DNA of 47,152 nt from positions 1 through 47,152 of IMG/VR virus record IMGVR_UViG_3300044712_001751; one strand, written 5' to 3'. Below are positions 39,856-47,058 of this stretch, in pieces; the first letter of the stretch is position 1, and every line of letters begins with the position of its first letter. The notes beneath the pieces are model-generated. The model was not told where the DNA came from. It did not search any database and worked only from the letters and a program-made list of their open reading frames with translations. The position numbers and the translations under genes are program-made. The stretch is from a virus.

Positions 39856-39965
39856 TCAGAACAACGCGTTTGCGCTTGAGGTCGCTGCGGATATCCTCCA
39901 AGAAGGGCAAGCCCCAACGCCCCGCCGAGTGAAAGTTCGACCGGTAGCCGGTCCAACCGCGACCT

Positions 39966-40001
39966 CCTCCCTGTCCCGGCCGAAAGACTGGGACAGGGAG
40001 T
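39966..40001. repeat. long inverted repeat CTCCCTGTCCC / GGGACAGGGAG
   Basis: 11-bp perfect arms around a 12-13-nt centre, without a T-run. Confidence 0.75.
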
Positions 40002-40014
40002 GATATGCCTCCTC

Positions 40015-40063
40015 CGAAGCCGGGCCGCCGCCACTATCAACGCAGACGGCGGCCGGGCTTTTG
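40015..40063 (+). terminator. terminator-like hairpin
   Basis: AGCCGGGCCGCCG and CGGCGGCCGGGCT form a long stem (with a small mismatch) around a loop of about 16 nt; TTTT follows. Confidence 0.75.
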
Positions 40064-40073
40064 ACTCATGAGA

Positions 40074-40096
40074 CCTGGCGGCCCGCCAGGATTTTC
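40074..40096 (+). terminator. terminator-like hairpin
   Basis: CCTGGCGG-CCCG-CCAGG forms a compact stem followed by ATTTTC. Confidence 0.65.
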
Positions 40097-40194
40097 AACT
40101 CATACGGTCCTCCGACTTATCGCACAGCCAGGATGCCCCGACAGGGGACGTAAGGCCAAGGATGGCCTGATCATTCAGTTGAGTCCACAGACCC

Positions 40195-40240
40195 CGGCGG
40201 CGGCCGCATCGTGATGCACACACCTGACGCCGCCGGCTTT
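40195..40240 (+). terminator. terminator-like hairpin
   Basis: CCGGCGGC and GCCGCCGG arms with a loop of about 26 nt; CTTTTT follows. Confidence 0.65.
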
Positions 40241-40421
40241 TTGGATCTCACAGCCCCCGCGGCGTCTGAGCGGGGCTCTCATCGCGCCGGCCCCAAGGCG
40301 TATGTCGGACCCCGCTCGCGAGCACGAGTGCGGTCGGGCCGGGCAGATACGACTCGGGCCGCGAGTCCCGAGCGTCGCTGGAATGCTGCCCGCCGGCGTG
40401 ATCGTGGAAACCCAAGGACGT

Positions 40422-40523
40422 CACCACGGAGAAGAGACTCAGACACGGATTCACACGGAGGGACACGGATTGATCTCCGAGAAGAATAGGTCTTCCGTGT
40501 GAATCCGTGAAATCCGTGTCTAA
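40422..40523. repeat. inverted dispersed repeat before 40543
   Basis: Left arm at 40441-40470 (ACACGGATTCACACGGA) and right arm at about 40493-40521 (TCCGTGTGAATCCGTG...), with an outer unit CACCACGGAGAAGAG on the left. Confidence 0.8.
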
Positions 40524-40542
40524 AAATCGAAAGGAGTCCATC

Positions 40543-40671
40543 ATGTACCGCATCAGAATTATCACCCATCAGGCCCGCGAGCTGCTCGCGGCGATCGCCG
40601 CGGCCGCCTGGGCCGGACTCTGCCCCCAGGACGAGGATTTGGTCCGCTGCGGCGTCCGCATCGGAAGGTGA
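40543..40671 (+). CDS. small protein, 42 aa
   Basis: AAGGAG lies seven bases before the ATG. The peptide MYRIRIITHQARELLAAIAA then AAWAGLCPQDEDLVRCGVR has an amphipathic or weakly hydrophobic helix and two Cys. No family recognised. Good ribosome-binding site and GC codon pattern support it. Confidence 0.55.
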   Translation: MYRIRIITHQARELLAAIAAAAWAGLCPQDEDLVRCGVRIGR

Positions 40672-40710
40672 AGAAGGTCTAACCACGGAGAGCACGGAGG
40701 ACACGGAGAA

Positions 40711-40914
40711 ATGGCACGGATCACGCTGACGATGCAATCGCTGGGCACGGCGGCCGAGAAGTGTTCGGGCCACGGGGGGGCTTTCGACCGTGGTGAAACG
40801 ATGCACGCGATCGAGTACGACAACGGCGAGAAGGCCGGCTGGTTCTGCACGCCGTGCGTGGATTATTGGAAGGTCCACGGCCAGCCGCCGCAGCCCCCTT
40901 CGTGCTCTTCGTGA
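40711..40914 (+). CDS. small Cys/His protein, 67 aa
   Basis: The leader 40681-40710 is a dispersed repeat giving CACGGAGAA before the ATG. The product (MARITLTMQSLGTAAEKCSG, HGGAFDRGETMHAIEY, GWFCTPCVDYWKVHG) has C...H and C-x2-C, probably one zinc site. Its last residues (PSCSS) are read from the next repeat (40899-40931). Confidence 0.62.
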   Translation: MARITLTMQSLGTAAEKCSGHGGAFDRGETMHAIEYDNGEKAGWFCTPCVDYWKVHGQPPQPPSCSS

Positions 40915-40945
40915 CCTTCGTGGTTCAAAAAGGATTTATCCCAAG

Positions 40946-41254
40946 ATGCCTACAATCGAAATATCCCAGGTCGGACTCACGATGGAGTTCCACGACGGAA
41001 CGGAGCCTGTCTACCCTGACGCCAAACGCGGTGATTCCGTCGCAGGCCGAGTGACGGAAACCAAAGAGCAGCAGGACGCACATCTGGTGTGGTGGCCCTG
41101 CTCCTTTTGCGGTCGCAAGGTGCTGGTGGCGGTGTACGAAAGGCACTATGAGCGATGCGCGTGCGGGGCGCGTCGCTGCTATCACACGGACAAAGCCAAG
41201 GACATCTATGAGGAGGGCTGGCGCAAGGACGGCCAGGAGAGATGGTTCTGTTAG
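40946..41254 (+). CDS. zinc-ribbon-like protein, 102 aa
   Basis: The C-terminal half has CSFCGRKVLVAVYERHYERC then ACGARRCYH, a likely zinc ribbon. The N-terminal half (MPTIEISQVGLTMEFHDGTE) is beta-like. The start is weakly preceded by AAAAAGGATTTATCCCAAG. Function unknown. Confidence 0.62.
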   Translation: MPTIEISQVGLTMEFHDGTEPVYPDAKRGDSVAGRVTETKEQQDAHLVWWPCSFCGRKVLVAVYERHYERCACGARRCYHTDKAKDIYEEGWRKDGQERWFC

Positions 41255-41353
41255 CGGTTTTAACCGCAGATTATCCAGAGTCTGAATAGTTCCGGGAATA
41301 TTTTCCCACGGTTTTGAGCACGACACGGACGGTAAAGGAGAAACGGAGTTCAC

Positions 41354-42760
41354 ATGGGACGAAGAAAATCCACGACAGTGAAGGAGCCGAAGCGCAAGGC
41401 CGTAAAAGTGCGGCTGGCGCCGAGGATGCACGCCGGACAGGTGACGGAGCCCTACCGGATCATGGAAGCGATCATCGCCTCGGACCGCGAGGACCTGGCG
41501 GATGTCAAGATCGGGCTCGCCTGGCATACCGGCTGGCGGCCGGACGCGGACGGGGTCCGCACCCACGGCAAGTGCGTCAAGCGGACGGATCTCGACCGGT
41601 CCCTCGACAGTTACGACGTAATGATCCTCTTGAACGAACAGTCGTGGAAGGCGTTCGACGAGACCAGCAAGCAGCGGCTGCTCTTCCACGAGCTGGAGCA
41701 CGCCCAGATCGCCCGGGACAAGAACGGCCAGCCGCTGATCGACGACAAGGGCCGGGTCGTGATTCGGATGAAGCGGCACGACGTGGCCGACTTCGCCGAC
41801 GTGATCGAGCGCTTCGGTTTGCCGCCGTGCCTGCAGGATGTGGACATCGCGGACAGTGACCGGCCGCTGTTGAAGCTCGCCGAGCAGAAGGCCGAGAACG
41901 CCGACGAGTGGACGTATGTCGTCGACGCGGACGGCTTCGTGACCAATCCGACTGAGGAGCCGATCATCGTGCCGGACTTCCTCAAGGCCGAGGTCAAGCT
42001 GTTGTTCGCCTGCATCGATGACATCTGGTACTACGGCTATGAGATCAAGGGGCGTGTGGGGCGGTCGCGGCGGGTGCGTACACTGCTCACCGACGGCTGG
42101 GCGGAGCTGGCCGCGTGCCTGCACGATCTGTCCACCACGATCAAGGAGGACCTGAAGGCCGACAGGAGCCGCCTGGCGGAATTCCTGGTCTACAAGATCG
42201 ACGCGGCGGCCCAAGCGGTCGAGCGTCGCGCCACTACGCTCGCCGAGGCCATGGCCCAAGAGGTCCGCCTGCCGGCGGATTTCGCGGAGGGTTCAACCAC
42301 GGAGGGCACGGAGACCACGGAGAATTCAACCGCGGAGGTCGTAGAGAACGCGGGGGGTAAGACGATCACCCTGGAGCCAAAGCTGGCCGGGCTCAAGAAC
42401 TGCTCGGTCCTGGTCCGCATGGGTTTCGATGTGGACCTACGCTGGCATGCCGGATACTGCGTGACGCTGGGCAACAGGGAAACGACGGTAGGCAGACACG
42501 AGGGGCCCAGCGGTGCGACCCAGGCGGACTGCCTGCGGGAAGTCAGCGAGGCCGTGGCGGAATGGGCGGTCAACCTGACGATGCAGGAAAAGTCTGAGAT
42601 TTCCCGCCGGGAACGGTTCCTCAAGCAATGGGGCAAAGTCCGGTGGGGCAAGCTGCTCCGCGCAGCGGACCAAACGGGTCACGAGTCACAGGACACGAGC
42701 GACGATGGCAAGGATGCCAAAGATATCCCGTTCGAAGAAGACCCGCCGCGCGGCGAGTGA
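41354..42760 (+). CDS. phage metallopeptidase-domain protein, 468 aa
   Basis: Residues 25-180 match the putative phage metallopeptidase domain: VKIGLAWHTGWRPDADGVRT, LDSYDVMILLNEQSWKAF, then HELEH (112-116) in RLLFHELEHAQIARD, the zinc-binding motif, and an acidic ERFG region. The C-terminal half is a separate helical and beta region. Two segments are translated repeats: residues about 313-335 (TTEGTETTENSTAEV) and TGHESQDTS near 440. Target unknown; proposals include lysis or host-protein cleavage. Confidence 0.8.
   Translation: MGRRKSTTVKEPKRKAVKVRLAPRMHAGQVTEPYRIMEAIIASDREDLADVKIGLAWHTGWRPDADGVRTHGKCVKRTDLDRSLDSYDVMILLNEQSWKAFDETSKQRLLFHELEHAQIARDKNGQPLIDDKGRVVIRMKRHDVADFADVIERFGLPPCLQDVDIADSDRPLLKLAEQKAENADEWTYVVDADGFVTNPTEEPIIVPDFLKAEVKLLFACIDDIWYYGYEIKGRVGRSRRVRTLLTDGWAELAACLHDLSTTIKEDLKADRSRLAEFLVYKIDAAAQAVERRATTLAEAMAQEVRLPADFAEGSTTEGTETTENSTAEVVENAGGKTITLEPKLAGLKNCSVLVRMGFDVDLRWHAGYCVTLGNRETTVGRHEGPSGATQADCLREVSEAVAEWAVNLTMQEKSEISRRERFLKQWGKVRWGKLLRAADQTGHESQDTSDDGKDAKDIPFEEDPPRGE
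42677..42702 (+). repeat. GTCACG repeat inside the metallopeptidase gene
   Basis: Units GGGTCACGAGTCACAGGACACG are translated as TGHESQDTS. Confidence 0.8.
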
Positions 42761-43193
42761 TCCGCAGGCCCGCCTCGGGCAGGATCCGACGACGATCGCC
42801 AATCCGCACGCCCGGCCGCGGGCCGGCTCGATCCGGCCGGTGGTCGCCGGACTGCCCCAGGTCGTGGACCATCGGGGCCACTGCCCGCACTGCGGCGTGG
42901 AGCACCGGGTGACGTTCGCGCTCCAGCGGGGCCAGGCGTATTCGTGGGACAATATCGGCGTGCGGACCGTGTGGTACCGGACCGAGTACGCTCACGGGGC
43001 GATCGATGAGGTCTGCCGCTATCAGCAGGTGATCGCGGCGACGGACGCCAAGGCCGTCGAGGTCATTCAGCGGCTGCAACGGGGCTACCCGCGCATCCAC
43101 CTGTTCGGCATCGACCGTCCGCCGACGGTGCAGGAGATCGAGGCCAGCCGGGAAGTCACGGCGCAGCAGACAAAGGCGGATGGAAGCGCATGA
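42705..43193 (+). CDS. hypothetical protein with C-x2-C motif, 162 aa
   Basis: It overlaps the preceding gene by 56 bases. A basic N-terminus leads to HRGHCPHCGVEHRVTFALQR (half zinc ribbon), TVWYRTEYAHGAIDEVCRYQ and a helical end. No family recognised; overlaps the next gene as ATGA. Confidence 0.62.
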   Translation: MARMPKISRSKKTRRAASDPQARLGQDPTTIANPHARPRAGSIRPVVAGLPQVVDHRGHCPHCGVEHRVTFALQRGQAYSWDNIGVRTVWYRTEYAHGAIDEVCRYQQVIAATDAKAVEVIQRLQRGYPRIHLFGIDRPPTVQEIEASREVTAQQTKADGSA

Positions 43194-43798
43194 AGGAACC
43201 CCTGTGGTGGGTCACGAAGGATGGCGACAGGACATGCAGGCGACTCTATGAGCGACACTATTCGTGCTATCGATACCGGGATGGCCGCCGACCGAGGAAG
43301 TTTGTCGGGCCCGGCGAGTATATCGCCCTGCGAACGGCAGCGGGAGACGCCTTCTTTGTTTGGCGCAAGTTCCTCGACGCCAGCGGGCAGACCGGGATCA
43401 ACTGTGCGGCGTTCCGCAACGAAGGAGCGCACCAGAGCAGCGACCTTATTCGCCAGGCGGACGCAGTTGCTGATCTCTGCTGGCCTGGTGAAAGGCATTA
43501 CACCTACGTCAATCCGAAACGAGTGCGGAGCTGCAATCCCGGATATTGCTTCCTCGTGGCTGGCTGGCGACGGTGCGGGCGGACGAAAGGGGGACTGCTG
43601 ATTTTGGAGCGGGAACCGATAGTAAATCGTCGATCGCAGATAGTAGATGGCAAGGGGGACGATGACGGCGAGGTTGAGCCGAAGAGCGGCCACGATATCG
43701 ACATCTGGGGCGACGGCTCGCCGACGCGCAGCACGCCGATCCCGGAAGAGTGGGAGCGCTTCCACCACGAAGGGCACGAAGAGCACGAAGGAACGTGA
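43190..43798 (+). CDS. conserved phage protein, possibly GNAT/Mom-like, 202 aa
   Basis: MKEPLWWVTKDGDRTCRRLY, then ERHYSCYRYRDGRRPRKFVG, YIALRTAAGDAFFVWRKFLD, GQTGINCAAFRNE and VRSCNPGYCFLVAGWRRCGR. This pattern recurs in phage genomes; the NPGYCF..AGW.R.GRT block looks like an acetyl-CoA-fold end as in Mu Mom, which modifies adenine in DNA, but I cannot prove this. The C-terminus (EGHEEHEGT) is read from a dispersed repeat. Its neighbour is a Dam-type methyltransferase, which would suit DNA modification. Confidence 0.5.
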   Translation: MKEPLWWVTKDGDRTCRRLYERHYSCYRYRDGRRPRKFVGPGEYIALRTAAGDAFFVWRKFLDASGQTGINCAAFRNEGAHQSSDLIRQADAVADLCWPGERHYTYVNPKRVRSCNPGYCFLVAGWRRCGRTKGGLLILEREPIVNRRSQIVDGKGDDDGEVEPKSGHDIDIWGDGSPTRSTPIPEEWERFHHEGHEEHEGT

Positions 43799-43808
43799 AC
43801 CGCGAAAT

Positions 43809-43846
43809 GTAGGGGCGGGCCCCCGTGCCCGCCCTCTTGGACCTAT
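43809..43846 (+). promoter_or_regulatory. degenerate palindromic GGGGCGGG module before the Dam-type gene
   Basis: TAGGGGCGGGCCCCCGTGCC and CGCCCTC form an imperfect stem. Here the Shine-Dalgarno part is lost (TTGGACCTAT). Confidence 0.55.
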
Positions 43847-44836
43847 ATGAGCAACGGATTACCGATCAATCAGATGAAGATCAAGGCCCTGGCCCCGTGG
43901 TTCGGAGCCAAGCGCACGCTCGCCCCGCGCATCGCGGAGTTGCTTGGTTCCCACACGGCGTACTGGGAGCCCTTCTGCGGATCCATGGCCGTGTTGCTGG
44001 CGAAACCACCTTGTACGTGCGAATCAGTCAATGACCTGCATGGGGATCTGATCAATCTCGCCCGCACGATACAGGATCCCAAAGCCGGTCCGCGTCTGTA
44101 CCGGAGGCTTCGCCGGGTCCTGATGCACGAGGACATCGTGCGGGAGGCCAGATCTGTGATCCGAGCGACGCAATGCCAGCCGGGCGAAGAACGGGCGTTC
44201 TGGTTCTTCATCGACGCATGGCTCGGCCGCAACGGTGTCGGCGGAACGTACAGTCGGAACAACGGATTCTGCCGGAGATTCACAGACCGGGGCGGGTCGC
44301 CGGCCGTACGATTCTCGTCCGCGGTCAATTCCATCCCGGTATGGCGGAGGCGGATGTCACGGGTGGCGATTCTATCGTGCGACGCCTTCGAGATCTTGGA
44401 TCGCATCGACGATTCGCCGAGAGTGGCCGTCTACGTTGACCCACCCTACCTCGTGAAAGGAGCGAAGTACGAACACGACTTCCTGCCCATCGATCATGTC
44501 CGACTGGCCCAGGCGCTGCATAGATTCAAACGAGCGCGGATTGTACTGAGCTATTACGATCACCCGGCCCTGCAGGATCTGTACCCGGACTGGGCGATGG
44601 ACAGGATCCAAATCAGCAAGGCGATGGCTCATCAAGGGTATCGCGGGAAGAACGCCACAAAAGCAGTCGAGGTCTTGCTGGTCAATCAGGCAGGAGTGAA
44701 ATCGGGGCAACAGGCGAGGGCCGACGGAGACCGCATGTCTCTTTTCTCCGTGCCCTCCGTGCCCTCTGTGGCTCACTCCTGTAATCTGCGTAAATCTGCG
44801 CAATCTGCGGAAGAAACCTCTATTGGAAAGGATTGA
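43847..44836 (+). CDS. dam: Dam-type DNA N6-adenine methyltransferase
   Basis: 329 residues with the alpha-group order: APWFGAKRTLAPRIAELLGS (SAM-binding start), YWEPFCGSMAVLLAKPPC, ESVNDLHGDLINLAR, and the catalytic DPPY at 198-201 in VYVDPPYLVKG. It probably methylates adenine in a short DNA site to protect from restriction. Residues about 298-310 (SVPSVPSVAHS) are translated from a dispersed repeat, so the last 30 residues are not part of the fold. Confidence 0.92.
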   Translation: MSNGLPINQMKIKALAPWFGAKRTLAPRIAELLGSHTAYWEPFCGSMAVLLAKPPCTCESVNDLHGDLINLARTIQDPKAGPRLYRRLRRVLMHEDIVREARSVIRATQCQPGEERAFWFFIDAWLGRNGVGGTYSRNNGFCRRFTDRGGSPAVRFSSAVNSIPVWRRRMSRVAILSCDAFEILDRIDDSPRVAVYVDPPYLVKGAKYEHDFLPIDHVRLAQALHRFKRARIVLSYYDHPALQDLYPDWAMDRIQISKAMAHQGYRGKNATKAVEVLLVNQAGVKSGQQARADGDRMSLFSVPSVPSVAHSCNLRKSAQSAEETSIGKD

Positions 44837-44839
44837 ATC

Positions 44840-45496
44840 ATGAGAGCAAGGACGTGGGGGATCATCGGACTGTTTGTTTTGCTGACGAGTTGGGGGGCCG
44901 GCTGCGGGATGACCAGTCAGGAGCGGATCGACCTGGCGAAACAGACCATGCCCATGGCGCGGCAGGCGTTGGACACGGCCGTGGCGGAGGTCACGGCGGT
45001 GCGGGCCGACATCAGCGCCGCCGAGTCCCAGCTGGCGGATCCCAATATGGCCGGTCCCCTGGCGGACAAGCTCCGCGCGCAGTTGGCGGCGTCCAAGGCC
45101 CGGCTGAGCGCGCTGCTCGATCGTCAGGGCCAGGCCGAGCAGGTGATTGCGATGCTGGAGCGGACGATCGCGGCCGGTCCCGCGGCCGACGCCACGCTAG
45201 GCGATGAGATGGTCATCCTGGGCCAGGCCCTGCTGGGCGGCTCGGCCTACGTCAGCGGCCAGGCCAAAGTCTGGATGTTCGGGGTGGGGACCGTGCTGAC
45301 GGTCATTGGCGGCGCCATGCTGCGGAAGCTCGGGACGCTGGGGACGGCGTTCAAGGAGGTGGTCGCCGGCGGCGAGCAGCTCAAGGCGGCCAAGCCGGAG
45401 GCGATAGGCGCATTCCGCGAGGCGCAGACCAAGACCCAGAAGCACGAGTCCACGCGGCTGCTCGTGGAGCAGGCGCAAAAGGAACTGGCGGCGTAA
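44840..45496 (+). CDS. exported or lipoprotein-like coiled-coil protein with a late TM helix, 218 aa
   Basis: Residues 1-23 (RARTWGIIGLFVLLTSWGAG then C) look like a signal peptide with Cys at a lipobox-like place, though the -3 residue (Gly) is not canonical. Residues 25-120 are coiled coil. Residues 143-165 (KVWMFGVGTVLTVIGGAMLR) form a TM helix; the rest is helical and charged. Membrane-anchored coiled coils serve in spanins and lysis control; this is the best lysis-related candidate but weak. Confidence 0.65.
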   Translation: MRARTWGIIGLFVLLTSWGAGCGMTSQERIDLAKQTMPMARQALDTAVAEVTAVRADISAAESQLADPNMAGPLADKLRAQLAASKARLSALLDRQGQAEQVIAMLERTIAAGPAADATLGDEMVILGQALLGGSAYVSGQAKVWMFGVGTVLTVIGGAMLRKLGTLGTAFKEVVAGGEQLKAAKPEAIGAFREAQTKTQKHESTRLLVEQAQKELAA

Positions 45497-45509
45497 GCTA
45501 CCGAAACCG

Positions 45510-45545
45510 ATTGAACCACGAAGAGCACGAAGGTCACGAAGGGCG
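45510..45545. repeat. CGAAG-type dispersed repeat before 45558
   Basis: Nearly the same as 30-62 (and 47055-47087), beginning ACCGATTGAACCACGAAG. Both copies sit between genes. Confidence 0.8.
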
Positions 45546-45557
45546 GATAGCTGCGTT

Positions 45558-46409
45558 ATGAATAGACGGATCATCCGAGTGTTTCCGCGGCGGACGAAGG
45601 CCGTGCCAACCGATGAGATGGCCTTTGTCGGCGATCCGCCCCTTTTCCGACCGGAGGCCGACGAGGTCCATATCTCCATCACATTCACCTGGGATTTGGG
45701 CCGGATGGGGCACCTGTATACGGCATGGAAGCAGTACTACTCCATCGTCAGAATCGGCGGTCCCGCAGTTCATCCCGACCCGGGCGACTTCGAGCCGGGA
45801 CTGTATCTCGCGCCGGGCTACGTCATTACGACTCGCGGTTGCCCGAATCGCTGCGCCTACTGCTTCGTCCCGGAACGGGAAGGGCCCCTGCGTGAATTGC
45901 CTATCCGGGATGGTCACGACATTCTCGATAACAACCTCCTGGCCGCCAGTCGTGGGCACGTCGATCGGGTGCTGAATATGCTCAGCCGCCAGAAGAAGCG
46001 GGCCCGCTTCACCGGGGGACTGGAGGCCCGCCGAGTAGAGCCCTGGTTCGCGACTGCACTGAAGGACATCAGAACGGAGATCGGCTTCCTCGCGTACGAC
46101 CGGCCGACGGACCGCAAGCCCCTGCAGGACGCGGCCCAACTCCTGCTGCCGTGCTTCACGAAGCGGCGTCTCGGCTGCTATGTACTTTGTGGCTTTCCCG
46201 GTGACACGATCGAGGCGACTCGGGAGCGATGCCAATTCGTGGCGGACCTGAGCATGATGCCCTTTCCGATGTACTACCGGGCTCGCGACTGGAAAGGCCG
46301 GGTGCCGAGCGATTGGCAGGCGTTCATTCGGCTGCACGCGAGGGGCGTGCCGTACCAAGCCCCGGCGACGGCGGGTCACGGGTCACGGGTCACGGGAGAC
46401 GGCCTATGA
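45558..46409 (+). CDS. radical SAM enzyme, 283 aa
   Basis: The Fe-S motif is RGCPNRCAYCF (C-x3-C-x2-C). Later come FTGGLEARRVEPWFATALKD and YVLCGFPGDTIEATRERC, as in radical SAM TIM barrels. Substrate unknown; similar phage genes are annotated only as radical SAM. The last residues (AGHGSRVTGDGL) come from a GTCACG repeat. The stop overlaps the ASCH gene by ATGA. Confidence 0.85.
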   Translation: MNRRIIRVFPRRTKAVPTDEMAFVGDPPLFRPEADEVHISITFTWDLGRMGHLYTAWKQYYSIVRIGGPAVHPDPGDFEPGLYLAPGYVITTRGCPNRCAYCFVPEREGPLRELPIRDGHDILDNNLLAASRGHVDRVLNMLSRQKKRARFTGGLEARRVEPWFATALKDIRTEIGFLAYDRPTDRKPLQDAAQLLLPCFTKRRLGCYVLCGFPGDTIEATRERCQFVADLSMMPFPMYYRARDWKGRVPSDWQAFIRLHARGVPYQAPATAGHGSRVTGDGL

Positions 46410-46870
46410 TGTTGCCCGCCCTATCCGTCAAGCAGCCCTGGGCGTCGCTGATCCACAGCGGCCGCAAGTGGATCGAGACGCGCGAGTGGGTGACGCGGTA
46501 CCGCGGGCCCCTGGTGATCTGCTCGAGCAAGCTGCCGGTGGGCCAGGGTCCGACGGGTGTGGCCCTGTGCGTCCGGTTCCTGCGGCACTGCGAGGAGATG
46601 ACGAAGGCGCACGAAGCAGGAGCCTGCTGCGAACTGTACCGCAACGCCCGAAGCTGGATCTTTGCCGAGGACCGGCGGATCGATTTGAACTGGTTCAAGG
46701 TGCGCGGTCAACGGGGCATCTTCCCGCTCCTGGTGCCGGACGGGGCGTTCTTCTCGCCGGAGGATCGGCTGCGGGCTTACAAGTGGCTGGATTGGGCGAA
46801 GGAAAAGGGAATGCTGGATCGGATCCGGAACGGGTGGAACCACGAAGATCACGGAGGACAAGGAGAATGA
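46406..46870 (+). CDS. ASCH (PUA-like) domain protein, 154 aa
   Basis: LPALSVKQPWASLIHSGRKW, then IETREWVTRYRGPLVICSSK, is the ASCH signature. ASCH proteins bind RNA or cleave modified nucleosides (for example N4-acetylcytidine amidohydrolase YqfB); the exact activity here is not known. The C-terminus (NHEDHGGQGE) is repeat-derived. It overlaps both neighbours, forming a small operon with the radical SAM gene. Confidence 0.85.
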   Translation: MMLPALSVKQPWASLIHSGRKWIETREWVTRYRGPLVICSSKLPVGQGPTGVALCVRFLRHCEEMTKAHEAGACCELYRNARSWIFAEDRRIDLNWFKVRGQRGIFPLLVPDGAFFSPEDRLRAYKWLDWAKEKGMLDRIRNGWNHEDHGGQGE

Positions 46871-47058
46871 GCGCAGACCGACAAGGGAAGCCACTGTTTA
46901 TGAGGTCAAGCTGCAGAATGGAATGGTTGTGCAGCAGTTGTGGCTGTCACAACACCGCGATCAAGATCAATGGCCCTGGATCGTATCGCCGCCGCTGTCG
47001 AAGGTGCAACAGGTACACCAATATCAGTATCCCGTCAGCCCCCGCGAAAACCGATTGA
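46867..47058 (+). CDS. small zinc-ribbon protein, 63 aa
   Basis: AAGGAGA precedes the ATG; ATGA overlap with the ASCH gene. CSSCGCHNTAIKINGPGSYR then RRCRRCNRYTNI gives C-x2-C...C-x2-C, a zinc ribbon. It ends in the terminal-redundancy region. Confidence 0.7.
   Translation: MSADRQGKPLFMRSSCRMEWLCSSCGCHNTAIKINGPGSYRRRCRRCNRYTNISIPSAPAKTD

Larger units (their letters stand above)
39753..40421. other. ORF-poor interval with a series of hairpins
   Basis: Between attP and the next gene I find no credible coding region. The stretch holds four terminator-like hairpins (39820-39855, 40015-40063, 40074-40096, 40195-40240) and a long inverted repeat (39966-40001). Possible uses are transcription insulation around attP or small RNAs. 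Frames such as 40211-40489 cross a terminator and a repeat and look non-coding. Confidence 0.6.

Noticed and set aside
39753-40040. Second integrase-side genes (79 aa +, 98 aa -)
   Set aside because: Both cross the strong terminator at 39820-39855 and lack RBS.
40015-40096. tRNA-like structures among the hairpins
   Set aside because: No T arm (TTCGAAT) or cloverleaf spacing could be found.
40211-40489. 92-aa + strand frame after attP
   Set aside because: It runs through a terminator-like hairpin and then through dispersed repeats; no RBS and no protein-like composition.
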